A DNA stretch of 33,472 nucleotides, taken from positions 1-33,472 of the forward strand of contig DBRG01000021.1 in the NCBI GenBank assembly GCA_002305545.1. The letters are read 5' to 3'. The stretch is from Bacteroidales bacterium UBA1374 (GTDB lineage: Bacteria; Bacteroidota; Bacteroidia; Bacteroidales; UBA932). Position 1 is the stretch's first letter. Each line of letters starts with the position of its first letter. The notes under the pieces were generated by a model. It did not search any database. It worked only from the letters and a program-made list of their open reading frames with translations, and had not been told where the DNA came from. Position numbers and translations under genes: made by a program. Of the stretch, positions 15,368 to 23,279 are shown piece after piece.

Positions 15368-16369
15368 ATGAAGGGAAAATTATGGCATGTTTGTGTGCAG
15401 GGAAATGGTGGGCAGAGTATGTTTCTGGATAAAAGTGATGTTCTTCACTTTATTGATCTTCTGGGAGTTTATAGTTTTTATTATGGGGTCAAAATATGGG
15501 CTTATGATATTTTATCCAATCATTTTCATTTGATTTTGGAGTGTGAAAATCCGCAGCGTTTTATACATGCCTTGAGAATTAGCTATTCAAGGTATTATCT
15601 GACTGTTCACAATACGATCGGCTCGGTGGGTCGGAACGGATATAGCGCAGGTTTGCTGAATAGTAAGGAAAAAACAATAGAGAAGATAATATACGTTTTA
15701 AGAAATTCAGTCAAACATCAAGTGTATCCACATTCTTTTGTAGATCCTTACAATTCAGCCAAATACTATTTCCTTACAAATCATGAGGACTCAATGATGA
15801 CATTGAAGCCTGTTGGACCAAAATGCAAACTTTCTCACTCAGAAAAAATTATTCCCGAACATTATCTTTTAGATGCCCATGGAAATATATACCCACGTAG
15901 CTTCTTAAAAATCAGTAGTATAGAAAATGTTTTTGGAACTTACGACAATTTTATGAGACTGATAACTTATCCTTTGCAAAAAGAGTCTGACAAACAACAA
16001 AAGAATAAAGATATTCTGAACAACGGAGATGAACCTAACTTTGCTAAAGTTACCGACCTTCAATTAAGTGAACTGATTTTAAAACAAATAAGACCTAAGC
16101 AATTTTCATCTCTATCCGATATAGAAATCGTTTCCATTGCTATTCTTTGCAAAAAAAAGTATCCGGTTTCGGTAAGGCAGTTGAGTCGTGTATTCGGTAT
16201 TCCGGAATCAACTCTCAGATTGCGAATGCAACAGGGATGGCAGACTAGGAGTGCCACGCAAAGAGGCGGCGAATCCGAAGTGCTGCGCAAGGGAGGAAAA
16301 CCCGGAGTGCTGCAAAGGGAGGGCAAAAGGGCAGGCAAACCCGGTTTACCGCGCAAGAAGATATATTGA
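15368..16369 (+). CDS. RAYT-type REP-associated tyrosine transposase
   Basis: 333 residues. The HUH motif is SNHFHLILECE (His52, His54). The helix with candidate catalytic tyrosines is ISYSRYYLTVHNTIG (Tyr73-77). The block LRNSVKHQVYPHSF is typical after it. The C-terminus has a helix-turn-helix, SVRQLSRVFGIPESTLRLRM (about 265-285), which probably reads the REP. RAYTs cut and move single-stranded REP hairpins. REP arrays lie on both sides of this gene and four bipartite elements within 4 kb, so its substrate is likely REP family 2. Residues from about 291 onward (from TRSATQRGG to GKPGLPRKKIY) are encoded by the 3' REP array and are probably not part of the ancestral protein. It is intact, unlike the RAYT at 447-1303. 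Confidence 0.85.
   Translation: MKGKLWHVCVQGNGGQSMFLDKSDVLHFIDLLGVYSFYYGVKIWAYDILSNHFHLILECENPQRFIHALRISYSRYYLTVHNTIGSVGRNGYSAGLLNSKEKTIEKIIYVLRNSVKHQVYPHSFVDPYNSAKYYFLTNHEDSMMTLKPVGPKCKLSHSEKIIPEHYLLDAHGNIYPRSFLKISSIENVFGTYDNFMRLITYPLQKESDKQQKNKDILNNGDEPNFAKVTDLQLSELILKQIRPKQFSSLSDIEIVSIAILCKKKYPVSVRQLSRVFGIPESTLRLRMQQGWQTRSATQRGGESEVLRKGGKPGVLQREGKRAGKPGLPRKKIY
16239..16316. repeat. Tandem REP family 2 left units at the 3' end of the RAYT
   Basis: Three degenerate direct copies start near 16239, 16268 and 16295 (for example GGCGAATCCGAAGTGCTGCG), in the same orientation as the array upstream of the RAYT. They lie inside its reading frame and encode its last residues. Confidence 0.7.
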
Positions 16370-16447
16370 TTTTTTAAGTATCTGATATACAGATGTATTT
16401 TTTTGCCGAAAACGGAGTTGCGCGGCAAACCGGGTTTGCCTGCGCAA
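16334..16447. repeat. Bipartite REP element (family 2), copy 2
   Basis: 114 bp: left unit 16334-16356, 61-bp spacer with AAGTATCTGATATACAG, and inverted right unit 16418-16447. It spans the RAYT stop codon and ends exactly one base before the alpha-galactosidase stop codon on the other strand. The hairpin may serve as a two-way terminator for the convergent genes. Confidence 0.8.
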
Positions 16448-17893
16448 TCACTCGGAAGGACTTATCCGGTAGAGTCCGGCCCCATGGAACGGTATTTCCC
16501 GGTTGAATTCTTTTTCAAACACGCCTAAGTCTTTGTGGGTCCAGAGGTCAGTCACCCGGGCAGGACAGTTGATGCCAATATCTTGGAAATCAACACGAAC
16601 TATCCTTCCATCTGTGGAAACTGTAGTAACAGTGTCTTCCGTGCTTTGGGCATTGAACAGTGCGACGTATTTGTCTGTTCTGCCGGGAACGTCGGCGGCC
16701 CAGACTATCAGGTCATTGTCGCGGGATATTTGGCGATTATTGGTGCTTTCCTGGTTTACTTTCAGCATCTGAGGGTTGGTGAGGAGCTCTTTGGTGAAGG
16801 GGTCGAGCCGGGTCATATCGCCCCTAAAGATGAGGGGTGAGCGGCCTATTGCCCAAAGGCTCATGAGCGTGTATCGCTCGGCTTTCGTAAAATTCGTAGG
16901 GCGGTCAAAATCAATCACTCCCAGCGGCAGCATGTCGGCATCGGGAAAGTGGCCGGGGCCGCGGTACGGCGTCCAGGCATCCAACCGTTCGAACATCGCG
17001 TGCAGCAAGTTCCACCGGTCCCAGAAATCGTCGGTAATGCGCCAGAGGTTGGCATGGCGCATCACGTGTTCACCGGCCGAGACGGGTGTGGCGCCCGGCG
17101 AAAGGCTCAGCACAATGGGACGGCCGGTGCGGTCGATGGCCTCGCGAATGGCCTCTATCTCGGCCTTTTGTATATCGTCATAAGGTCGCGCGATGTCGTC
17201 CACTTTAATGTAGTCGACCCCCCACCCTGCATACATCTCAATGATGGAGCGGTAATAGGCTCGGCCTTCCTCTTTGGTGGCATCGACACCATACATGTCC
17301 GGGTTCCAGGGGCAGGTGGATCCGGTGAGCGCGATATCGGCCGCCCGCACGTTGGTGCCATAGACCGGCAAGTTTTTTTCCACCGCCTGGCGGGGAATGC
17401 CCCGCATGATATGTATTCCGAATTTAAGGCCTTTTGAGTGCACGTAATCGGCCAGCGGTTTGAATCCTTTTCCATTGGCCGCCGAGGGGAATTTCTTGAG
17501 CCCGGGGGTCAGTCGTCCGTATTCGTCCATGGTAAGGGGCGCACCGGGTTTATAGTAATGGCGCTTTGATTCGGGCTCATACCACTGGATATCAACGGTC
17601 AGGTATATGTACCCGGCAGGCAGCAGGTGCTCGGCCATGGCATCGGCCTGTTCCTTGATTTGCTGTTCGGTAACCGTGGTTCCAAAGATATCCCAGCTGT
17701 TCCATCCGAGAGGAGGTGCGGGTGCAAAGTTCCAGTATGCGGGGATGTCCTGTGCTCCGGTCGCTCCGGTTGCGCCGGTCGCTCCGGTTGCGCCGGTCGA
17801 ATCAGCCGATCCTGTTGCACTGGCTGCGCTCGCTGCTCCTGCCGAGCCAAAGGAAAGCGACATAATCAGGAGCATAATACTATACCGTTTCAT
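16448..17893 (-). CDS. GH27 alpha-galactosidase, exported
   Basis: 481 residues. A signal peptide (about 1-22) is followed by a low-complexity stretch of Gly-Ala-Thr repeats (about 34-47), then the GH27 barrel. PPLGWNSWDIFG and YLTVDIQWYEP are the family N-terminal signatures. The nucleophile is Asp232 in YIKVDD and the acid/base is Asp288 or Asp289 in WRITDDFWD. GPGHFPDADML and the C-terminal beta domain complete it. It releases terminal alpha-linked galactose (or a related sugar) from glycans outside the cytoplasm. No SusC/SusD pair is near, so it is not in a polysaccharide utilisation locus here. The gene ends right at a REP element. Confidence 0.9.
   Translation of the reverse strand: MKRYSIMLLIMSLSFGSAGAASAASATGSADSTGATGATGATGATGAQDIPAYWNFAPAPPLGWNSWDIFGTTVTEQQIKEQADAMAEHLLPAGYIYLTVDIQWYEPESKRHYYKPGAPLTMDEYGRLTPGLKKFPSAANGKGFKPLADYVHSKGLKFGIHIMRGIPRQAVEKNLPVYGTNVRAADIALTGSTCPWNPDMYGVDATKEEGRAYYRSIIEMYAGWGVDYIKVDDIARPYDDIQKAEIEAIREAIDRTGRPIVLSLSPGATPVSAGEHVMRHANLWRITDDFWDRWNLLHAMFERLDAWTPYRGPGHFPDADMLPLGVIDFDRPTNFTKAERYTLMSLWAIGRSPLIFRGDMTRLDPFTKELLTNPQMLKVNQESTNNRQISRDNDLIVWAADVPGRTDKYVALFNAQSTEDTVTTVSTDGRIVRVDFQDIGINCPARVTDLWTHKDLGVFEKEFNREIPFHGAGLYRISPSE
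17761..17802. repeat. 18-bp tandem repeat in the alpha-galactosidase gene
   Basis: A period of 18 bp (GTCGCTCCGGTTGCGCCG, twice plus a part) encodes the Gly-Ala-Thr repeats right after the signal peptide. Unit gain or loss keeps the frame. Confidence 0.75.
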
Positions 17894-17997
17894 AATATGG
17901 TAACTGTTAAGGTTTTCAAATTTTTATCGGCAGATCTGCTTCTATATATGATAATATTCTGGGTAAAGTTATCACATATTTTCAGCTTTTTTGGGGG

Positions 17998-18111
17998 GGC
18001 AAACCCGGAGTGCCGCGCAAGAGAGATTTTGAGATTTTCAAACGCCTGATTATTAGATATTTATTTTTTGCAATATTGGCGTTGCGCGGCAAACCGGGTT
18101 TGCCTGCGCAA
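17998..18111. repeat. Bipartite REP element (family 2), copy 3
   Basis: 114 bp: left unit 17998-18020 (GGCAAACCCGGAGTGCCGCG, then CAA), 61-bp spacer (most diverged, with AAACGCCTGATTATTAG), and inverted right unit 18082-18111. It lies between the divergent alpha-galactosidase and Cys-rich genes, next to the latter's promoter. Confidence 0.8.
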
Positions 18112-18118
18112 AAAAGGA

Positions 18119-18146
18119 TTTGCCTCGGCAAAATCACGTATCTTTG
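18119..18146 (+). promoter_or_regulatory. Promoter of the Cys-rich protein gene
   Basis: TTTG (18119-18122), a 16-nt spacer, then TATCTTTG (18139-18146) matches TTTG / TAnnTTTG. It begins 7 bp after the REP element and ends 49 bp before ATG 18196. Confidence 0.55.
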
Positions 18147-18195
18147 ACAGGAAAAATTTCCATAACCACTCCTGGCAGCAATACATTCCATAATT

Positions 18196-18732
18196 ATGTT
18201 CGATATAAGAAAAATACAGGAACAAGTAATTTGCGAGGCGGTAAAAGCCCAAAGCAATGAAGAAACAGCCCGGAATATTGTCTATGGCGGAGGAGCTGAA
18301 GACAATCCCACATGGGTAAAAAATACTATGAAAAGGCTGACTGATAGTTTTGATCCGGCAACGGTAAAAAAGATCCGCATGAACTGCCAGTGCGGTTATG
18401 GCATGGCTGAGAAGCTGGAGCTGCTCAAAGAACTCATGGCCGGGGCATCCAACCTGGATGAATTTGCCAACAATCCGAAAGCAAAAGCTGCCGGATTATC
18501 TTACCAAAACAACAATTTGTACCTTAAGTTTCCGTTTTGCCCCTGCCCTATGCTTGCCGAGGTAGACCGACTGGATGATCTGACATGGTGCCAATGTACC
18601 ACCGGGTACAGTAAAGTGCTGTTTGAGAAAGCATTCGGTTGTGAAGTGGAGGTGGAACTTCTCAAGAGCGTTAAAGCAGGAGACGACTGCTGCCTGATGG
18701 AGATTGTGCCGAAGCAATCCGTCCGCTTTTGA
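18196..18732 (+). CDS. Cysteine-rich conserved protein, possibly DUF6144-like
   Basis: 178 residues, soluble, no signal peptide. Conserved-looking cysteine motifs are MNCQCGYGMAEK (about 70-81), FPFCPCPML (about 113-121) and TWCQCTTGYSK (about 130-140), followed by GDDCCLMEI near the end. The last block resembles small-molecule-binding (V4R or ATC-hydrolase-like) domains in which a terminal Asp-x-Cys precedes a hydrophobic strand. The name DUF6144 is from memory and uncertain. The cysteines suggest a metal or thiol chemistry role. The gene stands alone with its own promoter, flanked on both sides by complete 114-bp REP elements in the same orientation, so it looks like a separate cassette. 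Confidence 0.65.
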   Translation: MFDIRKIQEQVICEAVKAQSNEETARNIVYGGGAEDNPTWVKNTMKRLTDSFDPATVKKIRMNCQCGYGMAEKLELLKELMAGASNLDEFANNPKAKAAGLSYQNNNLYLKFPFCPCPMLAEVDRLDDLTWCQCTTGYSKVLFEKAFGCEVEVELLKSVKAGDDCCLMEIVPKQSVRF

Positions 18733-18745
18733 GGGAGAACGGGGC

Positions 18746-18860
18746 GGCAAACCCGGAGTGCTGCGCAAGAAGAAATGTTGAATTTTTAAGTATCTGATAT
18801 ACAGACGCATATTTTTGCCAAAAATAGCGTTGCGCGGCAAACCGGGTTTGCCCTGCGCAA
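18746..18860. repeat. Bipartite REP element (family 2), copy 4
   Basis: 115 bp: left unit 18746-18768, 61-bp spacer with AAGTATCTGATATACAG as in copy 2, and inverted right unit 18830-18860 (one extra C). It lies 14 bp after the Cys-rich gene. Confidence 0.8.
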
Positions 18861-18954
18861 TTTCTCCTGCGTTTACCTACGTTTGTGCTTAATGTTCAAA
18901 TTTATGTGATTATATTTACTCCTCTTTGGATATAAAAGAGTTATTGTCAAGCTT

Positions 18955-19293
18955 ATGAACGATTACGACCGCATTATCAAAAAACTAATTGAATTCAGGA
19001 ACGAACGGGACTGGGAGCAGTTTCATGATTCCAGGAACCTGGCACTGGCACTGATGCTTGAGGCTGCCGAATTGAACGAACTGTTCTTGTGGAAAAAAGA
19101 AGACCAGGTCAGGGAAATTGATTTGGAGCGCATCAAGGAAGAACTGGCCGACGTTCTTACCTACTCCTTCTTCCTGGCACACAAATACAACCTGGACATC
19201 TTTAAGATCGTAGAGGAGAAATTAATCAAGAACGGACAAAAATACCCACGGGAAAAAGCCCGCGGAACCGCCAAAAAATATACTGAACTATAA
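18955..19293 (+). CDS. MazG-like nucleotide pyrophosphohydrolase
   Basis: A 112-residue all-alpha NTP pyrophosphatase of the MazG/dCTPP (RS21-C6) type. Metal-binding motifs are LMLEAAELNELFLW (an E-x-x-E pattern, about residues 33-46) and IKEELADVLTYSFFLA (E-x-x-D, about residues 60-75). It hydrolyses (d)NTPs, possibly modified or dCTP-like, to monophosphates. It starts 94 bp after a REP element and ends 13 bp before the nuclease-helicase gene, so it is probably in one operon with it. Small MazG proteins next to DUF2075 helicases suggest nucleotide-pool control during phage defence, but this is inference. Length is normal for the family. Confidence 0.88.
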   Translation: MNDYDRIIKKLIEFRNERDWEQFHDSRNLALALMLEAAELNELFLWKKEDQVREIDLERIKEELADVLTYSFFLAHKYNLDIFKIVEEKLIKNGQKYPREKARGTAKKYTEL

Positions 19294-19306
19294 GAAATTC
19301 TGATCC

Positions 19307-21730
19307 ATGATCGTTTACCAGTCCACAAAGGAAGGTTTTCTGGAAGATGTTCTAAACAACGAAATTGATACCAAGATCAACCAGGCCTTTTATGACCATC
19401 TGGGCAGACACACCTCGCCCAACGAGGTCCTGTCGTGGACCAATTCCATGATGCACATGGGAAATGTGCTTAGGGATAATGAAATAGCCTCAAACGCCGG
19501 CATTTCCATTGAGTTCCAGATCCCGCTTACTTCCCAGCGCATAGACTTTATCATCACCGGCCTGAACGAACACCAAAAAGAACAGGTCATCATAATTGAG
19601 CTCAAGCAATGGTCCTCGGCCCAGCTGACAGACAAGGATGCCATGGTCCGCACCCGCTTCCAGCATGGGGAAACCGAGACCGTGCACCCCTCCTACCAGG
19701 CCTGGTCCTATGCCGCTCTCATAGAAAGTTACAACCAGACCGTCCGGGATGAACAGATAAACCTGATACCCTGTGCCTATCTGCACAACTACAATCCGGA
19801 CAACGTTATCACCAATCCGTTTTACAGCTACCACACAAGCAAAGCTCCGGTTTTTCTAAAATCGGATGCTGTAAAACTGCGGGAATTCATCAAGAAATTC
19901 GTCAAGTATGGGGACAACAAAGACATCCTGTACCGCATAGAAAACGGCCGCCTGAGGCCTTCCAAACAACTGGCAGACAGCATCGCGTCCATGATCCGGG
20001 GCAACCGGGAATTCATCATGATTGACGAACAGAAAGCAGTCTATGAAACAGCGCTCTCCCTGACCGCCAAAGCCCGTAGCGACAAAAAGATGGTCCTGAT
20101 TGTGGAAGGCGGTCCGGGAACGGGAAAAAGCGTGGTAGCCGTGAACCTGTTGGCAGAACTCACCCAACGCGGCCAGGTCACACGGTACGTTTCCAAGAAC
20201 GCAGCTCCCCGGGAAGTTTATAAGGTAAAACTGACCGGAACCTTGAAAAAACGCATGATCGACAATCTTTTTGGCAGCAGCTGGGATTATTGCGACGTAC
20301 CGGAGAACACTTTTGATACACTTATAGTAGACGAAGCACACCGCCTGAACATGAAAAGCGGACTCTACCAGAACCGGGGCGAAAACCAGGTAAAAGAACT
20401 GATACGTGCCGCCAAATTCACCATCTTCTTTATTGATAACGACCAGCAGATCCACATAAAAGACGTAGGCGAATCCAATCTGATTGCCCGCTGGGCAGAA
20501 AAAGAAGGCGCAAGAGTGCAACGGCTCAAGCTTAAGTCACAGTTCCGGTGCAACGGATCGGACGGATACCTGGCCTGGCTGGAAAACACGCTCCAGCTCA
20601 AGGAAACGGCCAATATCAAGCTTACGAGCGAGGAATTTGATTTCCGCATAGTGGACAGCCCCACAGAACTCAGAGACCTTATAAGTCATAAAAACGAAGT
20701 AAACAACAAATCCCGCCTGGTGGCCGGCTATTGCTGGGACTGGGTCAGCAAAAAGAACCCCGGAACCTGCGATATAACATTTCCCCAATACGACTTTGGC
20801 ATGCGATGGAACCTGACCAAAGACGGCAGCACCTGGATCATTGCAGAAGATTCAATTAACGAGATCGGGTGTATCCACACCTGCCAGGGCCTGGAACTGG
20901 ACTACGTGGGCGTTATAATAGGTCCCGACATCCGTTTTGAAAATGGCCGTGTGGTAACCGATGTCACAAAACGTTCCTCCATGGACCGCTCCATCTTTGG
21001 GATAAAAACGATGCTCAGAGAAGACCCGCAGGAAGCCCTGCAACTGGCAGACCGAATCATCAAAAACACCTACCGCACCCTTCTGACCCGGGGCATGAAA
21101 GGCTGCTACGTCTACTTCTGCGACCAGGCGCTGCACGACCACTTTGCAGCACAACTCTCCCCTGCCCGTCCGAAAATCTCTGCAGGTTCATGGGAAACTG
21201 CCCGCTCAGAGGCCCCTGCGTTGTTCAGAGAACCTGAAGTTCCTCCCGGGCCGAGGATAGAAGCCGAGGTAAACGCCTCGGCAAAATTCGTGGAGTTTCT
21301 TCCGCTTTACTCGCTGAAGGCCGCCTGCGGTGCTTTCGGGGAAGGACAGTATGCCGAGGAATCGGGCTGGGTGAAGGTGGAAGGACTGGGGCGCCTGAAC
21401 CGGAATATGTTTGTGATTCAGGCCAAAGGGCATTCCATGGAACCGAGGATCCCTGACGGCAGCCTGTGCGTTTTCAGGGCCAATGTGGTGGGATCACGCC
21501 AGAACAAGATTGTGCTGGTGCAACACCGCGGGTTACACGATGTGGATTACACCGGCAGTTATACCATCAAGACCTACACCAGCGAAAAATCATTTGACAG
21601 GGAAACCGGGGAATGGCAGCACGAGCGCATAGTCCTGAAGCCAATAAATCCTTCATACAGCCCCATCGTCATAGACCAGGAAGACGATTTTACGGTTATT
21701 GGAGAATTCATAGGATTGGTAAAGAGTTGA
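19307..21730 (+). CDS. PD-(D/E)XK nuclease - DUF2075 helicase - S24 peptidase fusion
   Basis: 807 residues. Residues 1-200 are a PD-(D/E)XK-like nuclease, with RIDFI (Asp80) and IIIELKQW (Glu98, Lys100). Residues 230-610 are a DUF2075 (Schlafen-like) superfamily 1 helicase, with Walker A GGPGTGKS (268-275), Walker B VDEAHRLN (341-348) and HTCQGLELDYVGVIIG as a late helicase motif. Residues 660-807 are a LexA/UmuD-like S24 domain, with AKGHSMEPRIPDG (Ser710) and IKTYTS (Lys755) as the likely dyad. A LexA-type fold at the end suggests self-cleavage in response to DNA damage or nucleoprotein filaments. Together with the MazG-like gene it looks like an anti-phage or DNA-damage module. Confidence 0.85.
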   Translation: MIVYQSTKEGFLEDVLNNEIDTKINQAFYDHLGRHTSPNEVLSWTNSMMHMGNVLRDNEIASNAGISIEFQIPLTSQRIDFIITGLNEHQKEQVIIIELKQWSSAQLTDKDAMVRTRFQHGETETVHPSYQAWSYAALIESYNQTVRDEQINLIPCAYLHNYNPDNVITNPFYSYHTSKAPVFLKSDAVKLREFIKKFVKYGDNKDILYRIENGRLRPSKQLADSIASMIRGNREFIMIDEQKAVYETALSLTAKARSDKKMVLIVEGGPGTGKSVVAVNLLAELTQRGQVTRYVSKNAAPREVYKVKLTGTLKKRMIDNLFGSSWDYCDVPENTFDTLIVDEAHRLNMKSGLYQNRGENQVKELIRAAKFTIFFIDNDQQIHIKDVGESNLIARWAEKEGARVQRLKLKSQFRCNGSDGYLAWLENTLQLKETANIKLTSEEFDFRIVDSPTELRDLISHKNEVNNKSRLVAGYCWDWVSKKNPGTCDITFPQYDFGMRWNLTKDGSTWIIAEDSINEIGCIHTCQGLELDYVGVIIGPDIRFENGRVVTDVTKRSSMDRSIFGIKTMLREDPQEALQLADRIIKNTYRTLLTRGMKGCYVYFCDQALHDHFAAQLSPARPKISAGSWETARSEAPALFREPEVPPGPRIEAEVNASAKFVEFLPLYSLKAACGAFGEGQYAEESGWVKVEGLGRLNRNMFVIQAKGHSMEPRIPDGSLCVFRANVVGSRQNKIVLVQHRGLHDVDYTGSYTIKTYTSEKSFDRETGEWQHERIVLKPINPSYSPIVIDQEDDFTVIGEFIGLVKS

Positions 21731-21733
21731 AAC

Positions 21734-22288
21734 ATGATCCTAAACGTAGACAACAACATTGTACTCAAGCAGCTGGAACTTTCTGATGCCGGGGAGATTT
21801 TTAACACCATTGTCAGCCAGCGGGAGCACCTGGGTCCCTTTCTGCCCTTTGTGGAAACCACCAAACAACTTGCAGACACGCAGGCTTTCGTGGAATCGGT
21901 GGTCAATGCTCCCGAAGACCGGCTGGCATACACCTTCACCATCCGGGTGAACGGCCGGATGGCCGGCCTCATTGGATTAAAAGACACCGACCGGGCCAAC
22001 AAAAAGACCGAGATCGGGTACTGGCTCTCCCGGGAATTTTTGGGCCGAGGCATCATGACCCGCTCCGTGAGCACCCTGTGCGACTATGCCTTCAGGGAAA
22101 TGGACATCAACCGGATCCAGATAAAGTGCGCGGTTGCTAACACCGCCAGCCGCAACATCCCCCAACGCCTCGGCTTTCAGCTGGAAGGCATTGAACGCGC
22201 CGGGGAGCTGCTGACCGGAGGCTTTTTTACCGACCTGGCAGTGTACAGTAAGTTGAAGGAAGATGAATCGAGGTGCTGGCGGACATAA
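21734..22288 (+). CDS. GNAT acetyltransferase, RimJ/RimL type
   Basis: A 184-residue acetyl-CoA-dependent N-acetyltransferase. The RimJ/RimL pattern is clear: RMAGLIGLKDTD, then EIGYWLSREFLGRGIMTRSV (the acetyl-CoA-binding loop), then NRIQIKCAVANTASRNIPQRLGF and FTDLAVYSKL at the end. This subfamily acetylates the N-terminus of ribosomal proteins or other amines, and the substrate here is unknown. It begins 3 bp after the helicase stop and is very likely cotranscribed with it, which makes it a possible third member of the module or a passenger. Confidence 0.87.
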   Translation: MILNVDNNIVLKQLELSDAGEIFNTIVSQREHLGPFLPFVETTKQLADTQAFVESVVNAPEDRLAYTFTIRVNGRMAGLIGLKDTDRANKKTEIGYWLSREFLGRGIMTRSVSTLCDYAFREMDINRIQIKCAVANTASRNIPQRLGFQLEGIERAGELLTGGFFTDLAVYSKLKEDESRCWRT

Positions 22289-22360
22289 TACGAAACAACC
22301 GCACACATGAAAAATCTTGAAAAGAAAAAAGTGGATTCATGATGATCAGAAAGATAAAAA

Positions 22361-22747
22361 ATGACACAAAAAAGACAGAATAGCGAGCCACCGCTGGCAA
22401 CATCGGAATGGGGCTGGCGCTATCATCATATTGGAATTCCCACGGATAAGCCGATTCATGGTGAAAGATACCTGCCTCAGTTTAAATTGTATGTTTCCGG
22501 ATTTGACACAAGTCCCTATGGCATTGAATGGATGAGGTACGATAAGGATAGTCCTATCTTGGACTTGATTAAGAATGTCCCGCACATAGCCTTTGAAGTG
22601 GATGATCTGGACTTTGAACTGACAAGAAGAGAATTCAACATTATCACACCTCCGAATTCTCCGGGTGAGGGAACAAGAGTAGCAATGATTGAACATAACG
22701 GAGCCCCGGTTGAATTGATCGAATTCAGTGATCAGAAGGAGGCATAA
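22361..22747 (+). CDS. VOC (glyoxalase-fold) family protein
   Basis: 128 residues with one vicinal-oxygen-chelate fold. The start YHHIGIPT carries the usual first metal-ligand histidine. The middle is VPHIAFEVDDLDFEL and the end APVELIEFSD carries the usual second acidic ligand (Glu). The chelating group is therefore plausible, but the substrate is unknown. ATG 22361 lies 72 bp after the GNAT gene. It ends one base before the following methyltransferase start and is probably coupled to it. Confidence 0.8.
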   Translation: MTQKRQNSEPPLATSEWGWRYHHIGIPTDKPIHGERYLPQFKLYVSGFDTSPYGIEWMRYDKDSPILDLIKNVPHIAFEVDDLDFELTRREFNIITPPNSPGEGTRVAMIEHNGAPVELIEFSDQKEA

Positions 22748-22748
22748 A

Positions 22749-23279
22749 ATGAAAAGAGATCTGAAAATGATCATGGGATATATTGTCGGCGGATTGCTTG
22801 TATTGGGTTTGTTGCCAACAATCATTTATGTCATTACCTCTTTATTGGACAAAGTGTATAAAGTGGAAATCATCAATAATCTGATAATCAGATGGATAAT
22901 TATAATAATATTGCTTGTAATCGGATTTATATACGCTATTTGGTCAATAGTAATTCAAAACACTATTGGGAAGGGAGGTCCTGCTGTAATCGGGAATCTT
23001 GAAATAAGTCCAGAAACCAAGAATCTTGTGGTAACGGGACCTTATAAAACCACAAGAAACCCGATGCTGTTCGGGGCCTTTTTAATATATCTTGCTTTTG
23101 CCCTATTTATGAACTCCTTGACCTCGGTTATCCTGGTGATGGCATTTTTTGTTTTCATGTTGACAGTTGTTGTAAGAATGGAAGAAAAGAGATTATTGAA
23201 GGATTTCGGAGATCAATATGAAGAATACCGCCATAAGGTACCAAAGTTCTTTCCCCGGGTTTCATCAAAATCTAAATGA
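22749..23279 (+). CDS. Isoprenylcysteine/phospholipid methyltransferase family protein
   Basis: 176 residues, membrane-bound. It has two or three N-terminal spans, then the family signature GPYKTTRNPMLFG and the C-terminal RMEEKRLLKDFGDQYEEYRHKVPKFFP, both typical of ICMT/PEMT-type methyltransferases that use S-adenosylmethionine at the membrane. Natural substrates of the bacterial members are mostly unknown. I chose ATG 22749. The frame is open back to 22728, but an AGGAGG ribosome-binding site (about 22738-22743) precedes 22749, and this start does not overlap the VOC stop. The last bases overlap the next start (ATGA). Confidence 0.85.
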   Translation: MKRDLKMIMGYIVGGLLVLGLLPTIIYVITSLLDKVYKVEIINNLIIRWIIIIILLVIGFIYAIWSIVIQNTIGKGGPAVIGNLEISPETKNLVVTGPYKTTRNPMLFGAFLIYLAFALFMNSLTSVILVMAFFVFMLTVVVRMEEKRLLKDFGDQYEEYRHKVPKFFPRVSSKSK

